Assembly (NCBI GenBank): GCA_027494015.1
Contig: JAOSJP010000006.1
Location: 55,014 to 119,013, forward strand
Source of the DNA: Anaerolineae bacterium
Lineage (GTDB): Bacteria; Chloroflexota; Anaerolineae; Aggregatilineales; Aggregatilineaceae
Length of the DNA stretch: 64,000 nt
Direction of reading: 5' to 3'
A model generated the notes under the pieces. That model saw only the letters and a list, made by a program, of their open reading frames with translations. It had not been told where the DNA came from and searched no databases. Positions 8,481 through 17,013 of the stretch are shown one piece after another. Position numbers and translations under genes: made by a program. Position 1 is the first letter of the stretch. Each line of letters starts with the position of its first letter.

Positions 8481-10147
8481 CAGTCGAGTCCTCTCGCCTG
8501 GTTGCGCATCTGGCGCAGGCGCTTCATCACGTCGTTCTGGCCGCGCCCGAAGTAATCGTACAGCGTGACGTACTCAGCGAACAGTTGGTCATAGACCGCC
8601 TGGTGCGCGGCGATGGGCTTGAAGACCTCATCCTTGAGCTTGCCCATCGCTTTGGCCGCCGCCTGGATGTCCGGGTAGGCCCCCGCCGCGACCGCCGCGT
8701 GCATGGCGCTGCCCAGCGCCGGCCCCTGCGCGCTGCCGATGATGCGGAACTCGCGGCCTGTCACGTCGGAGTAGATTTGCATGAGCAGCTTGTTCTTCTC
8801 CGGCAGGCCGCCCGCTGCCACCAGCTCTGTGATCGGCACGCCGCTGCTCTCGAACGCCTCGATGATCACCCGCGTGCCGAAGGCCGTCGCTTCGATCAGC
8901 GCGCGGTAGATGTCCGGGGCGCGCGTGCCCAGCGTGGCCCCGATCAGCAGGCCGCTCAGGTCTACATCCACCAGCACCGAGCGGTTGCCGTTCCACCAGT
9001 CGAGCGCCAGCAGGCCGTGCTCGCCAGGCTCCTGCCGGGCGGCTTCGGCCTCCAGGTAGGCGTGCAGGTCCATGTCCTGCGCTTTGGCCGCCTCGTGATA
9101 TTCGGGCGGCACGGCGTTGTCCACGAACCAGGCGAAGATGTCGCCCACGCCGCTCTGCCCGGCCTCGTAGCCGTACAGGCCGGGGATGATCCCGCCGTCC
9201 ACCACGCCGCACATGCCGGGCACTTCGTGCACCGTTTCGCTGAGCACCATGTGGCAGATGCTCGTGCCCATGATCATGACCATGCGCCCCGGCTCGGTCA
9301 CCTGGGCGGCGGGCACGGTCACGTGCGCGTCCACGTTGGCCACGGCCACAGCGATGCCCGGCCTCAGGCCCATCCAGGCGGCGGCTTCTTCGGTCAGGCC
9401 GCCGGCGCGCCCGCCCAGGGGGATCAGCTCCTTCTTCATCTTGGTCTCGATCACGTCGGCCAGGTCTGGGTGCAGCGCCGCGAAGTACTTCTTGTCCGGG
9501 AATTTGCCGTCCTGGTAAATGGCCTTGTAGCCCGCTGTGCAGGTGTTGCGCGTCTCCACGCCGCAAAGCTGCCAGATCACCCAGTCCGCCGCCTCGATCA
9601 GCCGGTCGGCGGCGCGGTAGACCTCCGGCGCTTCGTCGAGGATTTGCAGGACTTTGCTGAAGAACCACTCCGACGAAATCTTGCCGCCGTAGCGGGCCAG
9701 CCAGCTTTCGCCCATTGCCTGTGCCGTCTCGTTGATCTGGTCGGCTTCGGGCTGGGCGGCGTGATGCTTCCACAGCTTGACCCAGGCGTGCGGGTTATCG
9801 CGCCACTGCGCCAGGCGGCACAGCGGCGTGCCATTGGCCAGGGTGGGCATCATCGTGCAGGACGTGAAGTCAATGCCGAGGCCGATCACGTCCGCCGCGT
9901 CTATGCCGCTGGCCTTGAGCGCCGCCGGCACCGCCTGCTTGAAGACGCCGATGTAGTCGTCCGGGTTTTGCAGCGCCCATTCCGGGGGCAGCCGCTCGCC
10001 GCTGGAGGGCAGCCGAACGTCAATGACGCCATCCGGGTAGTGGTAGACAGCGCTGCCCAGCTCCGCGCCATCGCGGACGCGCACGATCACCGCGCGCCCG
10101 GACTCCGTCCCAAAGTCCACGCCAATCGCGTATGTGTCGTTTGCCAT
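8480..10147 (-). CDS. araB: Ribulokinase
   Basis: Phosphorylates L-ribulose with ATP. The 555-residue FGGY kinase starts with GVDFGTESGRAV (phosphate-1 region). It carries GIDFTSCTMMPT, the MVMIMGTSICHM segment, YEAGQSGVGDIFAWF, and LDWWNGNRS, all typical of ribulokinase rather than of xylulokinase or glycerol kinase. The length is normal. It is the first gene of araB-araD-isomerase on the minus strand; a gap of about 370 bp separates it from the upstream xylulokinase-like gene. Confidence 0.93.
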   Translation of the reverse strand: MANDTYAIGVDFGTESGRAVIVRVRDGAELGSAVYHYPDGVIDVRLPSSGERLPPEWALQNPDDYIGVFKQAVPAALKASGIDAADVIGLGIDFTSCTMMPTLANGTPLCRLAQWRDNPHAWVKLWKHHAAQPEADQINETAQAMGESWLARYGGKISSEWFFSKVLQILDEAPEVYRAADRLIEAADWVIWQLCGVETRNTCTAGYKAIYQDGKFPDKKYFAALHPDLADVIETKMKKELIPLGGRAGGLTEEAAAWMGLRPGIAVAVANVDAHVTVPAAQVTEPGRMVMIMGTSICHMVLSETVHEVPGMCGVVDGGIIPGLYGYEAGQSGVGDIFAWFVDNAVPPEYHEAAKAQDMDLHAYLEAEAARQEPGEHGLLALDWWNGNRSVLVDVDLSGLLIGATLGTRAPDIYRALIEATAFGTRVIIEAFESSGVPITELVAAGGLPEKNKLLMQIYSDVTGREFRIIGSAQGPALGSAMHAAVAAGAYPDIQAAAKAMGKLKDEVFKPIAAHQAVYDQLFAEYVTLYDYFGRGQNDVMKRLRQMRNQARGLD

Positions 10148-10338
10148 AGAGGGTTCCGCTCCTTAAAGGCAACAGATAAGAACTCCCGGCCTCTGGCGAG
10201 ATTGCGCTTGCCACATTTGTCTTGACCTTACCCCCAACCTCGCTGCGCTCGGCTTGCCCCCTCTCCATAGTATGCAGATTAACAAATTAGCGCCGACGCC
10301 ACACACGGCACGTAGGGGCGCTGCTCTGCTGCGCCCTT

Positions 10339-10368
10339 GTAGGGGCGGGTTTGCAAACCCGCCCCTAC
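10339..10368. repeat. Family B palindrome (GTAGGGGCGGGTTT type), in gap 10148-10521
   Basis: A 30-bp perfect palindrome: GTAGGGGCGGGTTTG and its reverse complement. A half-element beginning GTAGGGGCG lies just upstream at 10312. The 374-bp gap otherwise shows no gene and no clear promoter; it separates araB from the xylulokinase-like gene. Confidence 0.9.
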
Positions 10369-10521
10369 GGGAGCGCGCCACCAGTCGCCCGCGCCATCGA
10401 GCAGCAAGGTACCCTGGATTATTTCTTAAAGTGCGTGAATGGAGAGGGGGCGGCAAGGCCCTCGTCTGGGGACCGAGCGGGGGTGAGGCAAAGTGAAGAG
10501 CCACCCCACGCTGCCCACCAC

Positions 10522-12039
10522 TCACGCCCCCGATGCCGGGGCTGCGTCGCGCAGCGTCCGGCTGAATGGATACAACTGCCCGTAAAGGGCGAACCGGTCT
10601 TCGTACTGGCGATGGCGGCCGGCGTCGGGCGTGAAGACGCGCTCGACCTGCACCAGGGCGCTCACCGCCTCGTCCGTGCTGCTGAAGACGCCCGCGCCCA
10701 TCCCGGCCAGGATGGCCGCGCCCAGCGCGCCCGCCTCGGTGATGCGCGGGCGGGCCAGCGGCTTGCCCATGATGTCCGCTTTGATCTGCAGCCAGGCGTT
10801 CGAGCGCGCCCCGCCGCCGGTGACGCGATATTCCTCGATGGTGATGCCCGCCGCCGCCAGGTGATCCAGCCCCTCGCGGAAGTAATACGTCACGCCCTCC
10901 AGCAGCCCCCTGATGAACTCGCCGCGCGACGTGGCCAGCGTCAGCCCGGCGATCAGCCCGTAGGGGTGCGGGTCGTAGGCGGGCGGGCCGGTCGGCGCGA
11001 AATGGGGCAGCACCAGCAGGCCGGTCGGCCCGGCGGGCATCTCGGCCAGCAGCAGATCGTACACGTCCTCGCCGCGCGCCCTCGCCGCCGCGTGCTCCAG
11101 CGGGGCGAAAGTGTCGCGGAACCACTTGAGCAGCGCGCCGCCGGTCAGGTTGTAGTAGAAGCTGACGAAGAGGCCCGGCACCGTGTGGTGCTCGACGTTC
11201 AGCCCGGCGGCGATCATCGGCGCGGCGGGCGGGATGGTGTCATAAACGGGCGTGATGCAGACGTAGGTGCCCAGGCCGTAGGCGGCCATGCCGGGGCGAA
11301 CAGCGCCCGCGCCCAGGGCGTTGGCGCACTGATCGTGCGTGCCGACGACGAGGGTCGCGCCGGGCGGCAGGCCCAGGTCGGCGGCCACCCTGGGCGACAC
11401 TGTGCCCACCGGCGTGCCGGGGCGGGCCAGGGCGGGCAGCTTGTCGGCGGGCATCCCCACCAGGGCCAGCGTCTCGCCCGACCACGCCTCTGCCCCCACA
11501 TCCAGGAACAGCGAGCGGTTGGCCAGCCCGAAGTCGGTGATCGGCTCGCCGCCCAGCAGGTACATGGCCAGGTCCGCCCACGAAAGGAACTTGAATGTCC
11601 TCTCAAAAAGCTCCGGGCGATGATCGCGCAGCCAGATCAGCTTGGGGCCGCCATAGATGGCGGCGGGCGCGTTGCCGCTGCGCGCGAAGAAGGCGGACGG
11701 GTCGAGCGCGGCCAGTTTATCCAGCGTCTCAGCGCCGCGCGTGTCGAAGCCCAGGATACAGTTGCCGAGAATCTCGCGCTCCGCCGAGACGGGGGTCATG
11801 GCCTCGCCCATCGAGGCAGCGCAAATGGCGGTGATGGGATCGCGGGCCGTCTGCGCCGCGACCTCGCGGATGGCGTCGCCGATCAGCGCCCAGACATGCG
11901 CGCTGTCCAGCTCGGCCCAGCCCGGCTGCGGGCGCAGCGTGTCGTATTCGCGGGCGGCGGTGGCGATGATCTGTCCATCAGTGGCCAGGACGAGCAGCTT
12001 GCAGCCGGTCGTGCCGATGTCAATGCCCAGCAGACTCAT
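10522..12039 (-). CDS. xylB: FGGY-family carbohydrate kinase, xylulokinase-like
   Basis: A 505-residue FGGY kinase with LLGIDIGTTGCKLLVL at the N-terminus and the VTGGGARSNAWLQIKADIMG signature near the C-terminus, typical of xylulokinases. The catalytic Asp is likely in GTHDQCANALGAG. Phosphorylation of D-xylulose would join this arm to the AraD product. L-xylulose or another ketose is equally compatible with the sequence. I chose the ATG at 12039 because the FGGY fold begins there; the longer frame to 12117 adds a Cys-rich leader unlike the family. Confidence 0.8.
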   Translation of the reverse strand: MSLLGIDIGTTGCKLLVLATDGQIIATAAREYDTLRPQPGWAELDSAHVWALIGDAIREVAAQTARDPITAICAASMGEAMTPVSAEREILGNCILGFDTRGAETLDKLAALDPSAFFARSGNAPAAIYGGPKLIWLRDHRPELFERTFKFLSWADLAMYLLGGEPITDFGLANRSLFLDVGAEAWSGETLALVGMPADKLPALARPGTPVGTVSPRVAADLGLPPGATLVVGTHDQCANALGAGAVRPGMAAYGLGTYVCITPVYDTIPPAAPMIAAGLNVEHHTVPGLFVSFYYNLTGGALLKWFRDTFAPLEHAAARARGEDVYDLLLAEMPAGPTGLLVLPHFAPTGPPAYDPHPYGLIAGLTLATSRGEFIRGLLEGVTYYFREGLDHLAAAGITIEEYRVTGGGARSNAWLQIKADIMGKPLARPRITEAGALGAAILAGMGAGVFSSTDEAVSALVQVERVFTPDAGRHRQYEDRFALYGQLYPFSRTLRDAAPASGA

Positions 12040-12173
12040 CGCGCACCGACCTGGCGAGCGATGCCGGCGAGGAGAAACACAGAAACAACTGGCGCAGTCG
12101 TTCGCCGCAAAGAACAATTCATGATCAAAAATCCTTTGCCGAAAAGACCCTTGATCCGTGCGCTCGCTACAGT

Positions 12174-13226
12174 TTATGCGCCCTTGACCGCGACAGCCCG
12201 CACCCCCTGGCGCGGCGAGCAGGCGCTCTGCCGCTCGACTAACTGGGGGTGCAGCACGCGCTGGTGAACCGGCGTGAGCGGGTTGTCAATGAGCGCCACC
12301 AGGTATTCGACGCTCTGCTCGCCCAGCGCCGCGAAGTTCTGGCAGACGGTGGTCAGCGGCGGCTCGAAGTACGCGGCTTCGGGGATGTCGTCGAACCCCA
12401 CCACCGACACATCCTCCGGCACGCGCAGCCCGCGCCCGCGCAGCGCGCGAATGGCCCCCAGGGCCATCTGATCGTTGCCGACCACCAGGCCGCTGAAGAC
12501 AGCCCCCTCGTCCAAGAGACGGTTGGCGGCACAAAAACCGCCCTCTGCCGTCCAGTCCCCTTCGACAGACGGGCCAGGCGTCAGCCCGGCCTGGAGCAGG
12601 GTCTTGAGCCAGCTTTCGTGGCGCGCCTGCGCCCCGAACCAGTTGAGCGGCCCGCTGATCTCGCACAGCGCGCAGTGGCCCAGGTCAATCAGGTATTGGG
12701 TGACCAGGCGGCTGCCGAAGCGCTGATCAATGACAACCGACGGCACCTTCGCGCCTAGCTCTGTGTCAATCTGGACAAAGGGAATGTGACCGCATAGCGC
12801 CACCATGTCGGCTGCGCTCAGCCCGGTCACCGGCGTGATCAGCACCAGGCCGTCCACCACGCTGCCGCCCAAAGCGTCTATCGCGGCGCGAATCTCGTGC
12901 GGGGTCAGCGCCCGGATGGTCGAGAGCGTGACGCCATAGCCGCGCCCCCTGGCTGTCTGCTCCACGTGAGTCACCATCTGCGCCGGGCCATAGTGATCAA
13001 TGCCGAAGGTGACAATGCCCAACATGCACGTGCGTTGGGTGGCCAGGCTGCGCGCAGCCCGGTTGGGGCGGTAGCCCAGCCTGCGGATCGCATCCTGGAC
13101 GCGGCGGCGCGTGTCGTCGGAGACGTAGGGATGGCCGTTGACGACGCGCGACACCGTTTGCGATGACACGCCCACCGCCCGGGCAACATCATCCAGGGTC
13201 ACGCGCTTTGAGTCTAGCTCCGCCAT
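12174..13226 (-). CDS. LacI-family transcriptional regulator
   Basis: A 350-residue sugar-responsive repressor. The N-terminal helix-turn-helix reads VTLDDVARAVGVSSQTVSR, followed by the hinge helix region RRLGYRPNRAARSLATQRT and a periplasmic-binding-protein-like sensor domain (VVGFDDIPEAAYFEPPLTTV near the end). I chose the start at 13226 for its position before the HTH; 13250 is also in frame. It lies next to a LacI-type operator at 13253-13266 (autoregulation), and a second operator controls the divergent transporter operon. Confidence 0.92.
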   Translation of the reverse strand: MAELDSKRVTLDDVARAVGVSSQTVSRVVNGHPYVSDDTRRRVQDAIRRLGYRPNRAARSLATQRTCMLGIVTFGIDHYGPAQMVTHVEQTARGRGYGVTLSTIRALTPHEIRAAIDALGGSVVDGLVLITPVTGLSAADMVALCGHIPFVQIDTELGAKVPSVVIDQRFGSRLVTQYLIDLGHCALCEISGPLNWFGAQARHESWLKTLLQAGLTPGPSVEGDWTAEGGFCAANRLLDEGAVFSGLVVGNDQMALGAIRALRGRGLRVPEDVSVVGFDDIPEAAYFEPPLTTVCQNFAALGEQSVEYLVALIDNPLTPVHQRVLHPQLVERQSACSPRQGVRAVAVKGA

Positions 13227-13252
13227 GCTGCCCCCAGTCTCCAGAATCATTC

Positions 13253-13266
13253 TGCTAGCGCTAACA
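13253..13266. promoter_or_regulatory. LacI-type operator O1
   Basis: TGCTAGCGCTAACA, a near-perfect 14-bp palindrome of the LacI/GalR type centred on CG. It touches the -10 element and covers the expected start point of the leftward lacI promoter, so binding would block initiation. Confidence 0.82.
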
Positions 13267-13295
13267 TCATATCACGGGACAAAGGCGCAGGTCAA
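13266..13295 (-). promoter_or_regulatory. Promoter of the leftward lacI-xylB-ara unit
   Basis: On the minus strand TTGACC (13290-13295) and TATGAT (13266-13271) are separated by 18 bp, close to the sigma70-type consensus. The operator O1 follows immediately. Confidence 0.75.
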
Positions 13296-13332
13296 GCAGA
13301 GCGCGGCGCGCCTCTCGTCTGCGGTGTGATTC

Positions 13333-13366
13333 AGACTTCCGCAGTCTTGCAAGACTGCGGAAGTCT
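13333..13366. repeat. Family A palindrome, covarying variant
   Basis: A perfect 16-bp inverted repeat with a 2-bp centre: AGACTTCCGCAGTCTT and AAGACTGCGGAAGTCT. The inner arm differs from other family A members, but both sides changed together. It lies between the two divergent promoters. Confidence 0.88.
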
Positions 13367-13503
13367 CTGACTGAGGGGCCGCCGGATCGCGCAGGGGCAC
13401 CTGGCCCTACGCCCCTGCGAATCCCGGGAGGGTGTATACTGGATGTGGGGCGCGGCGGTTCGCTGCGCGGGCAGGCTTCAAAACCCGCCCCTGGCCGAAC
13501 CGC

Positions 13504-13533
13504 TTGACTCGGCAAAGCAGAGTAGCATATACT
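13504..13533 (+). promoter_or_regulatory. Promoter of the rightward sugar-transport operon
   Basis: TTGACT (13504-13509), 18-bp spacer, TATACT (13528-13533). It is followed by operator O2. The predicted leader to the ATG at 13788 is about 250 nt and holds several short hairpins; I recognise no riboswitch in it. Confidence 0.78.
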
Positions 13534-13540
13534 GGGAGTA

Positions 13541-13554
13541 TGTTTGCGCTAACA
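13541..13554. promoter_or_regulatory. LacI-type operator O2
   Basis: TGTTTGCGCTAACA, matching O1 at 12 of 14 positions and centred a few bases after the predicted transcription start of the rightward operon. Confidence 0.8.
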
Positions 13555-13787
13555 GCGGCTTAGGGTGTAGGGTCGAGCGCGCGCCGCCCCGCCCTTGCGG
13601 GCTGGCTGGGCAGTCATTGACAAGCTCTGCCAGCAAGCATAAGCTTAAGGTGTGCAAGAGGACGCCAGGTCTCGCGGGAAATGGCACCCCCGTCGAGCCA
13701 CGTCTTTTAGCAGGAAGCGCCCCCTCCGGTGGGATCGCTTCCAGCAAGAATCACCCGCATTGTTTACCTACTAAGGAGGACCGAAAA

Positions 13788-14798
13788 ATGCTGAGAAAAG
13801 CGGGACTTGTTGTGGCTCTTGTTCTTGTGCTGGCGCTGGCACTGCCGACTGTGGCCTATGGACAAGGCTCCGATGGCCCCCAAGAGAAGTGGTGCAGTGG
13901 GGTCAAGATCGTCTTCTTCCCCGGCGGGCCAGCGGGCGGCGTCTTCGCCGTGAACGTCTACAACGGCGCGCTCCAGGCGGCCAGCGACCTGGGCGCTGAT
14001 GTGGATTACGTCTGGTCGGATTGGAATCCACAGACGATGATCCAGCAGTTCGCCGAAGCGATGGCCATGAACCCGGATGGCATCGCCATCATGGGTCACC
14101 CAGGCTCAGAGGCCTTCGCGCCGCTGGTGGATGAGGCCGAGGCCAAGGGCATCATCGTCACCAGCCAGAACGTGGAACTGCCTCCCCTTCAGGAGAAGTA
14201 CGGGGGCGTTGGCTTCGGCTATGTTGGCGCATCTAACTACAAGGCTGGGTTTGACCTGGGTAACGAAGCGGTCAGGCGCAGTGGCGTGCAAGCAGGCGAC
14301 AGAGTGATGGTTTGGGGGTTGCTCTCTGACCCTGGGCGCGGCATACGCACACAGGGTGTCATTGATGCGTTTGAGGCAGCAGGCCTGGAGGTGGATTATC
14401 TGGAGATTGACGACGCCACCAACGCTGAGCCGGCTGCGGGCATCCCCAGCTTTGTCGGCTATGTCTCGGCCAACCCCGATGTCAAGGTCGTGGTCACCGA
14501 TCACGGTGGCCTGACGGCGACGCTGCAATCGTACCTGGAAGGCGCAGGCAAGGGGCCGGATGACATCTACGGTGCGGGCTTCGACCTGTCGCCGGCCACC
14601 ATCGAGGCCATCCGCAGCGGCTTCACCGACCTGGTCATTGACCAGCAGCAGTGGCTGCAAGGCTATCTGCCCATCCTGCAGATCTGCCTGACCGAGAAGT
14701 TCGCCTTCGCTGGTCTGCACATCGATACTGGCTCTGGTTTCGCCAGCGCCGACAACGTCGAGCTGCTGGCCGGGCTGGTCGAGGACGTGATCCGCTAA
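13788..14798 (+). CDS. Sugar ABC transporter, substrate-binding protein
   Basis: A 336-residue RbsB-like periplasmic/lipid-anchored binding protein (Peripla_BP_4). It has a signal peptide (LRKAGLVVALVLVLALALPTVAYG), a first lobe containing GALQAASDLGADVDYVWSD and MAMNPDGIAIMGHPGS, and a second lobe with VVVTDHGGLTATLQSYLEG. A strong AAGGAGG lies 8-14 bases before the ATG at 13788. It is the first gene of the operator-controlled operon, followed by ATPase and permease. The ligand is probably a pentose or hexose; the sequence does not say which. Confidence 0.9.
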   Translation: MLRKAGLVVALVLVLALALPTVAYGQGSDGPQEKWCSGVKIVFFPGGPAGGVFAVNVYNGALQAASDLGADVDYVWSDWNPQTMIQQFAEAMAMNPDGIAIMGHPGSEAFAPLVDEAEAKGIIVTSQNVELPPLQEKYGGVGFGYVGASNYKAGFDLGNEAVRRSGVQAGDRVMVWGLLSDPGRGIRTQGVIDAFEAAGLEVDYLEIDDATNAEPAAGIPSFVGYVSANPDVKVVVTDHGGLTATLQSYLEGAGKGPDDIYGAGFDLSPATIEAIRSGFTDLVIDQQQWLQGYLPILQICLTEKFAFAGLHIDTGSGFASADNVELLAGLVEDVIR

Positions 14799-14982
14799 TC
14801 TGATCTGGTTGCTGACCTGGGGGTGAGTGTGCCACTCGCCCCCAAGACAGCCTGGCATCCCTGAGGAGCAAGCGGCCCGCCTGAAGTGTCCGCAGCCCCG
14901 CAGCCAGCCGACGAGTCTCTGGCTGGGAGGGCGTCTCACACTCCCGCGTCGCTTGCTCCTCTGGCTTGAAAGGGAACGCTCA

Positions 14983-15738
14983 ATGGGCAACATCCTCGAA
15001 ATGCGTGGCATCTGCAAGTCGTTTGGCGAGGTGCAGTCGCTGACCGACATAGATTTCCGCGTTTGCCAGAACGAGATCGTCGGCTTGCTGGGCGACAACG
15101 GCGCGGGCAAGTCCACCCTGATCAAGATCATCACCGGCTATCACCGGCCCGACCGCGGCGAGATTCACTTTCACGGTAAAAAAGTAGAAAGCCTGACCGT
15201 GCCTAAGGCGCGCTCATTGGGCGTGGAGACGGTTTACCAGGAGCGCGCGCTGGCCGACCTGCAGACGCTGTGGCGCAACATCTTCCTGGGCCGCGAGCTT
15301 TCCAACCGCCTGGGCATTCTCGACATCAGCAAGATGAAGCGCGAGACGCACCGCCTGATGGTCGAAGCGATGGAATACACCTCTTCGGCGGTGAACCCCG
15401 ACGCGGTGATCAAGACCTTCTCCGGCGGCGAGAAGCAGGGCGTGGCCATCACGCGGGCGCTCTATTTCCACGCCGAGCTGGTCATCCTCGACGAGCCGAC
15501 AATGGGCCTTTCGCTGCAGGAGACGCGCAAGCTGATTGACTTCGTGCGCGGCATCAAGAGCGCCGGCAAATCGGCCATTTTCATTGATCACAATGTCTTC
15601 CACGTGTATTCGGTGGCTGACCGCGTGGTGGTGCTGGATCGCGGGCGCGTGGCCGGGGAATTCCTGACCAGGGACATCACGTTGGACGACCTGATGGAAA
15701 AGATGTACCGGGTGGCGCAGACCGGCAGCCTGGACTGA
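14983..15738 (+). CDS. Sugar ABC transporter, ATP-binding protein (single-domain)
   Basis: A 251-residue ATPase with Walker A GDNGAGKST, a Q-loop in TVYQERALAD, signature FSGGEKQ, Walker B LVILDEPT and H-loop FIDHN. It has one nucleotide-binding domain only, unlike the fused two-domain RbsA/XylG type; FrcA-like half-size ATPases are the closest known arrangement, so it probably acts as a homodimer. The ATG at 14983 gives a normal N-terminus; upstream codons in frame are intergenic-looking. Confidence 0.9.
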   Translation: MGNILEMRGICKSFGEVQSLTDIDFRVCQNEIVGLLGDNGAGKSTLIKIITGYHRPDRGEIHFHGKKVESLTVPKARSLGVETVYQERALADLQTLWRNIFLGRELSNRLGILDISKMKRETHRLMVEAMEYTSSAVNPDAVIKTFSGGEKQGVAITRALYFHAELVILDEPTMGLSLQETRKLIDFVRGIKSAGKSAIFIDHNVFHVYSVADRVVVLDRGRVAGEFLTRDITLDDLMEKMYRVAQTGSLD

Positions 15739-15793
15739 GCCGTTGGCCAAGACACATTCTCTAGGCACCTCTTAAGTTAAGGAAGGGTTCTGC

Positions 15794-16801
15794 ATGACCG
15801 CAGGCGTAGAAACTCCAAGCCAGAGCCGTCTGTCGGCGGCGCGCGCGACCCAGCACATTCGCAAGAATGGGCTGCAATTTGGCATTATCGGCGTCCTGTT
15901 TGGGCTGTGGCTGCTGTTTATTGCTGGCGCGCCCACCACCTTTCTCAAGCCCGACATTTACCGCGCCCTGATGACCTCCGTGCCCTACTGGGGCGTCATC
16001 GCCCTGCCCCTGACGATGGTCATCATCGCCGGTGACATTGATCTGTCGTTCATTTCGATCATGGCTGTGGGCATGGTCGCCTTCTGGCAGGTGTACGACT
16101 GGACCGGCAGCCTGGGCGTGGCCTTCGCCGGCTGCCTGGCGGTCGGTTTCCTGGTGGGGCTGCTCAACGGCATCATCATTGTCCGGCTGGGCATCCCGGC
16201 GCTCATCGCCACCATCGGCACGCAGTTCTTCTGGCGCGGCGTCGTCGAGGTGATTCGCGGCGGGCAGGGCGAGTCCCTGGTGCTGACCAGGGGCACCATC
16301 CTGCGCGACAGCCTGGTGGGCAAGATCAACGGCTATTGGCCCGCCCAGGTGATCTGGATGCTGCTGATCGGCATCGCCGTCTGGATGCTGCTCAACCGCC
16401 ACAAATTCGGCGCGCACGTCTACCTGATCGGCGACAACGAGAACAGCGCCCGCCTGATGGGCATCAACGTCGAGCGGACGCGCATGTTGCTCTTCGCGCT
16501 GGTGGGGCTGGCCGCCGCCTTCGGTGGCATCCTCCAGAGCGTGGACGTGTGGTACTTCTGGCCGAACCTGGGCGAAGGCTACCTGATGAACACGCTGGCC
16601 GCCGTCTTTCTGGGTGGCACGTCGGTCTTCGGCGGCACGGGCACCATCCTGGGCACGTTCGTCGGCTGCTTCATCATCGGCGCCATCCAACCGGGCATTA
16701 TCGCCATTGGCCTGACCGGTTATTGGACCAAGCTGATCTACGGCCTGATCATCACCGTGTCGGTCGCCATGCACACCATCCTGCGCAAGCGCATCAGCTA
16801 A
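15794..16801 (+). CDS. Sugar ABC transporter, permease
   Basis: A 335-residue inner-membrane permease of the BPD_transp_2/RbsC type, with eight to ten hydrophobic segments. Visible signatures are LPLTMVIIAGDIDLSF, NGIIIVRLGIPALIATIGTQF, and GTSVFGGTGTILGTFVGCFIIGAIQPG, the conserved glycine-rich loop of ribose/xylose permeases. It follows the ATPase gene and completes the three-component importer. A short, repeat-containing gap (16802-17013) separates it from the first URO-D-like gene. Confidence 0.9.
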   Translation: MTAGVETPSQSRLSAARATQHIRKNGLQFGIIGVLFGLWLLFIAGAPTTFLKPDIYRALMTSVPYWGVIALPLTMVIIAGDIDLSFISIMAVGMVAFWQVYDWTGSLGVAFAGCLAVGFLVGLLNGIIIVRLGIPALIATIGTQFFWRGVVEVIRGGQGESLVLTRGTILRDSLVGKINGYWPAQVIWMLLIGIAVWMLLNRHKFGAHVYLIGDNENSARLMGINVERTRMLLFALVGLAAAFGGILQSVDVWYFWPNLGEGYLMNTLAAVFLGGTSVFGGTGTILGTFVGCFIIGAIQPGIIAIGLTGYWTKLIYGLIITVSVAMHTILRKRIS

Positions 16802-17013
16802 GCGAGCCTATGCGCGCCTGCCCGCTGGGGCCTGGTGGGGCTACCTGCCCGTTAAATATCATTTGGGAAGTTCTCCCCCACCCCAAACCCCTCCCCACAA
16901 GGAGGGGGGGTAGTGGGTGCGTCTTCTCCTTCCTGGGGGGAAGGGGGGATGGGGGGAAGCCAGGGCAGGAAGCGGCCTCTGAGGGACACATCTTGACCGA
17001 CAAGGACGGGACA

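Noticed and set aside
8585..10225. A 546-codon frame antisense to araB
   Set aside because: It is a shadow of the ribulokinase gene. The composition is typical of antisense GC-rich frames, and the minus-strand gene is unmistakable.
10312..10368. Possible CRISPR repeats among the palindromes
   Set aside because: The palindromes are single, widely dispersed and not separated by regular spacers, and no cas gene is present.
13541..13787. Riboswitch in the 250-nt leader of the transport operon
   Set aside because: I found small hairpins but no conserved riboswitch core.
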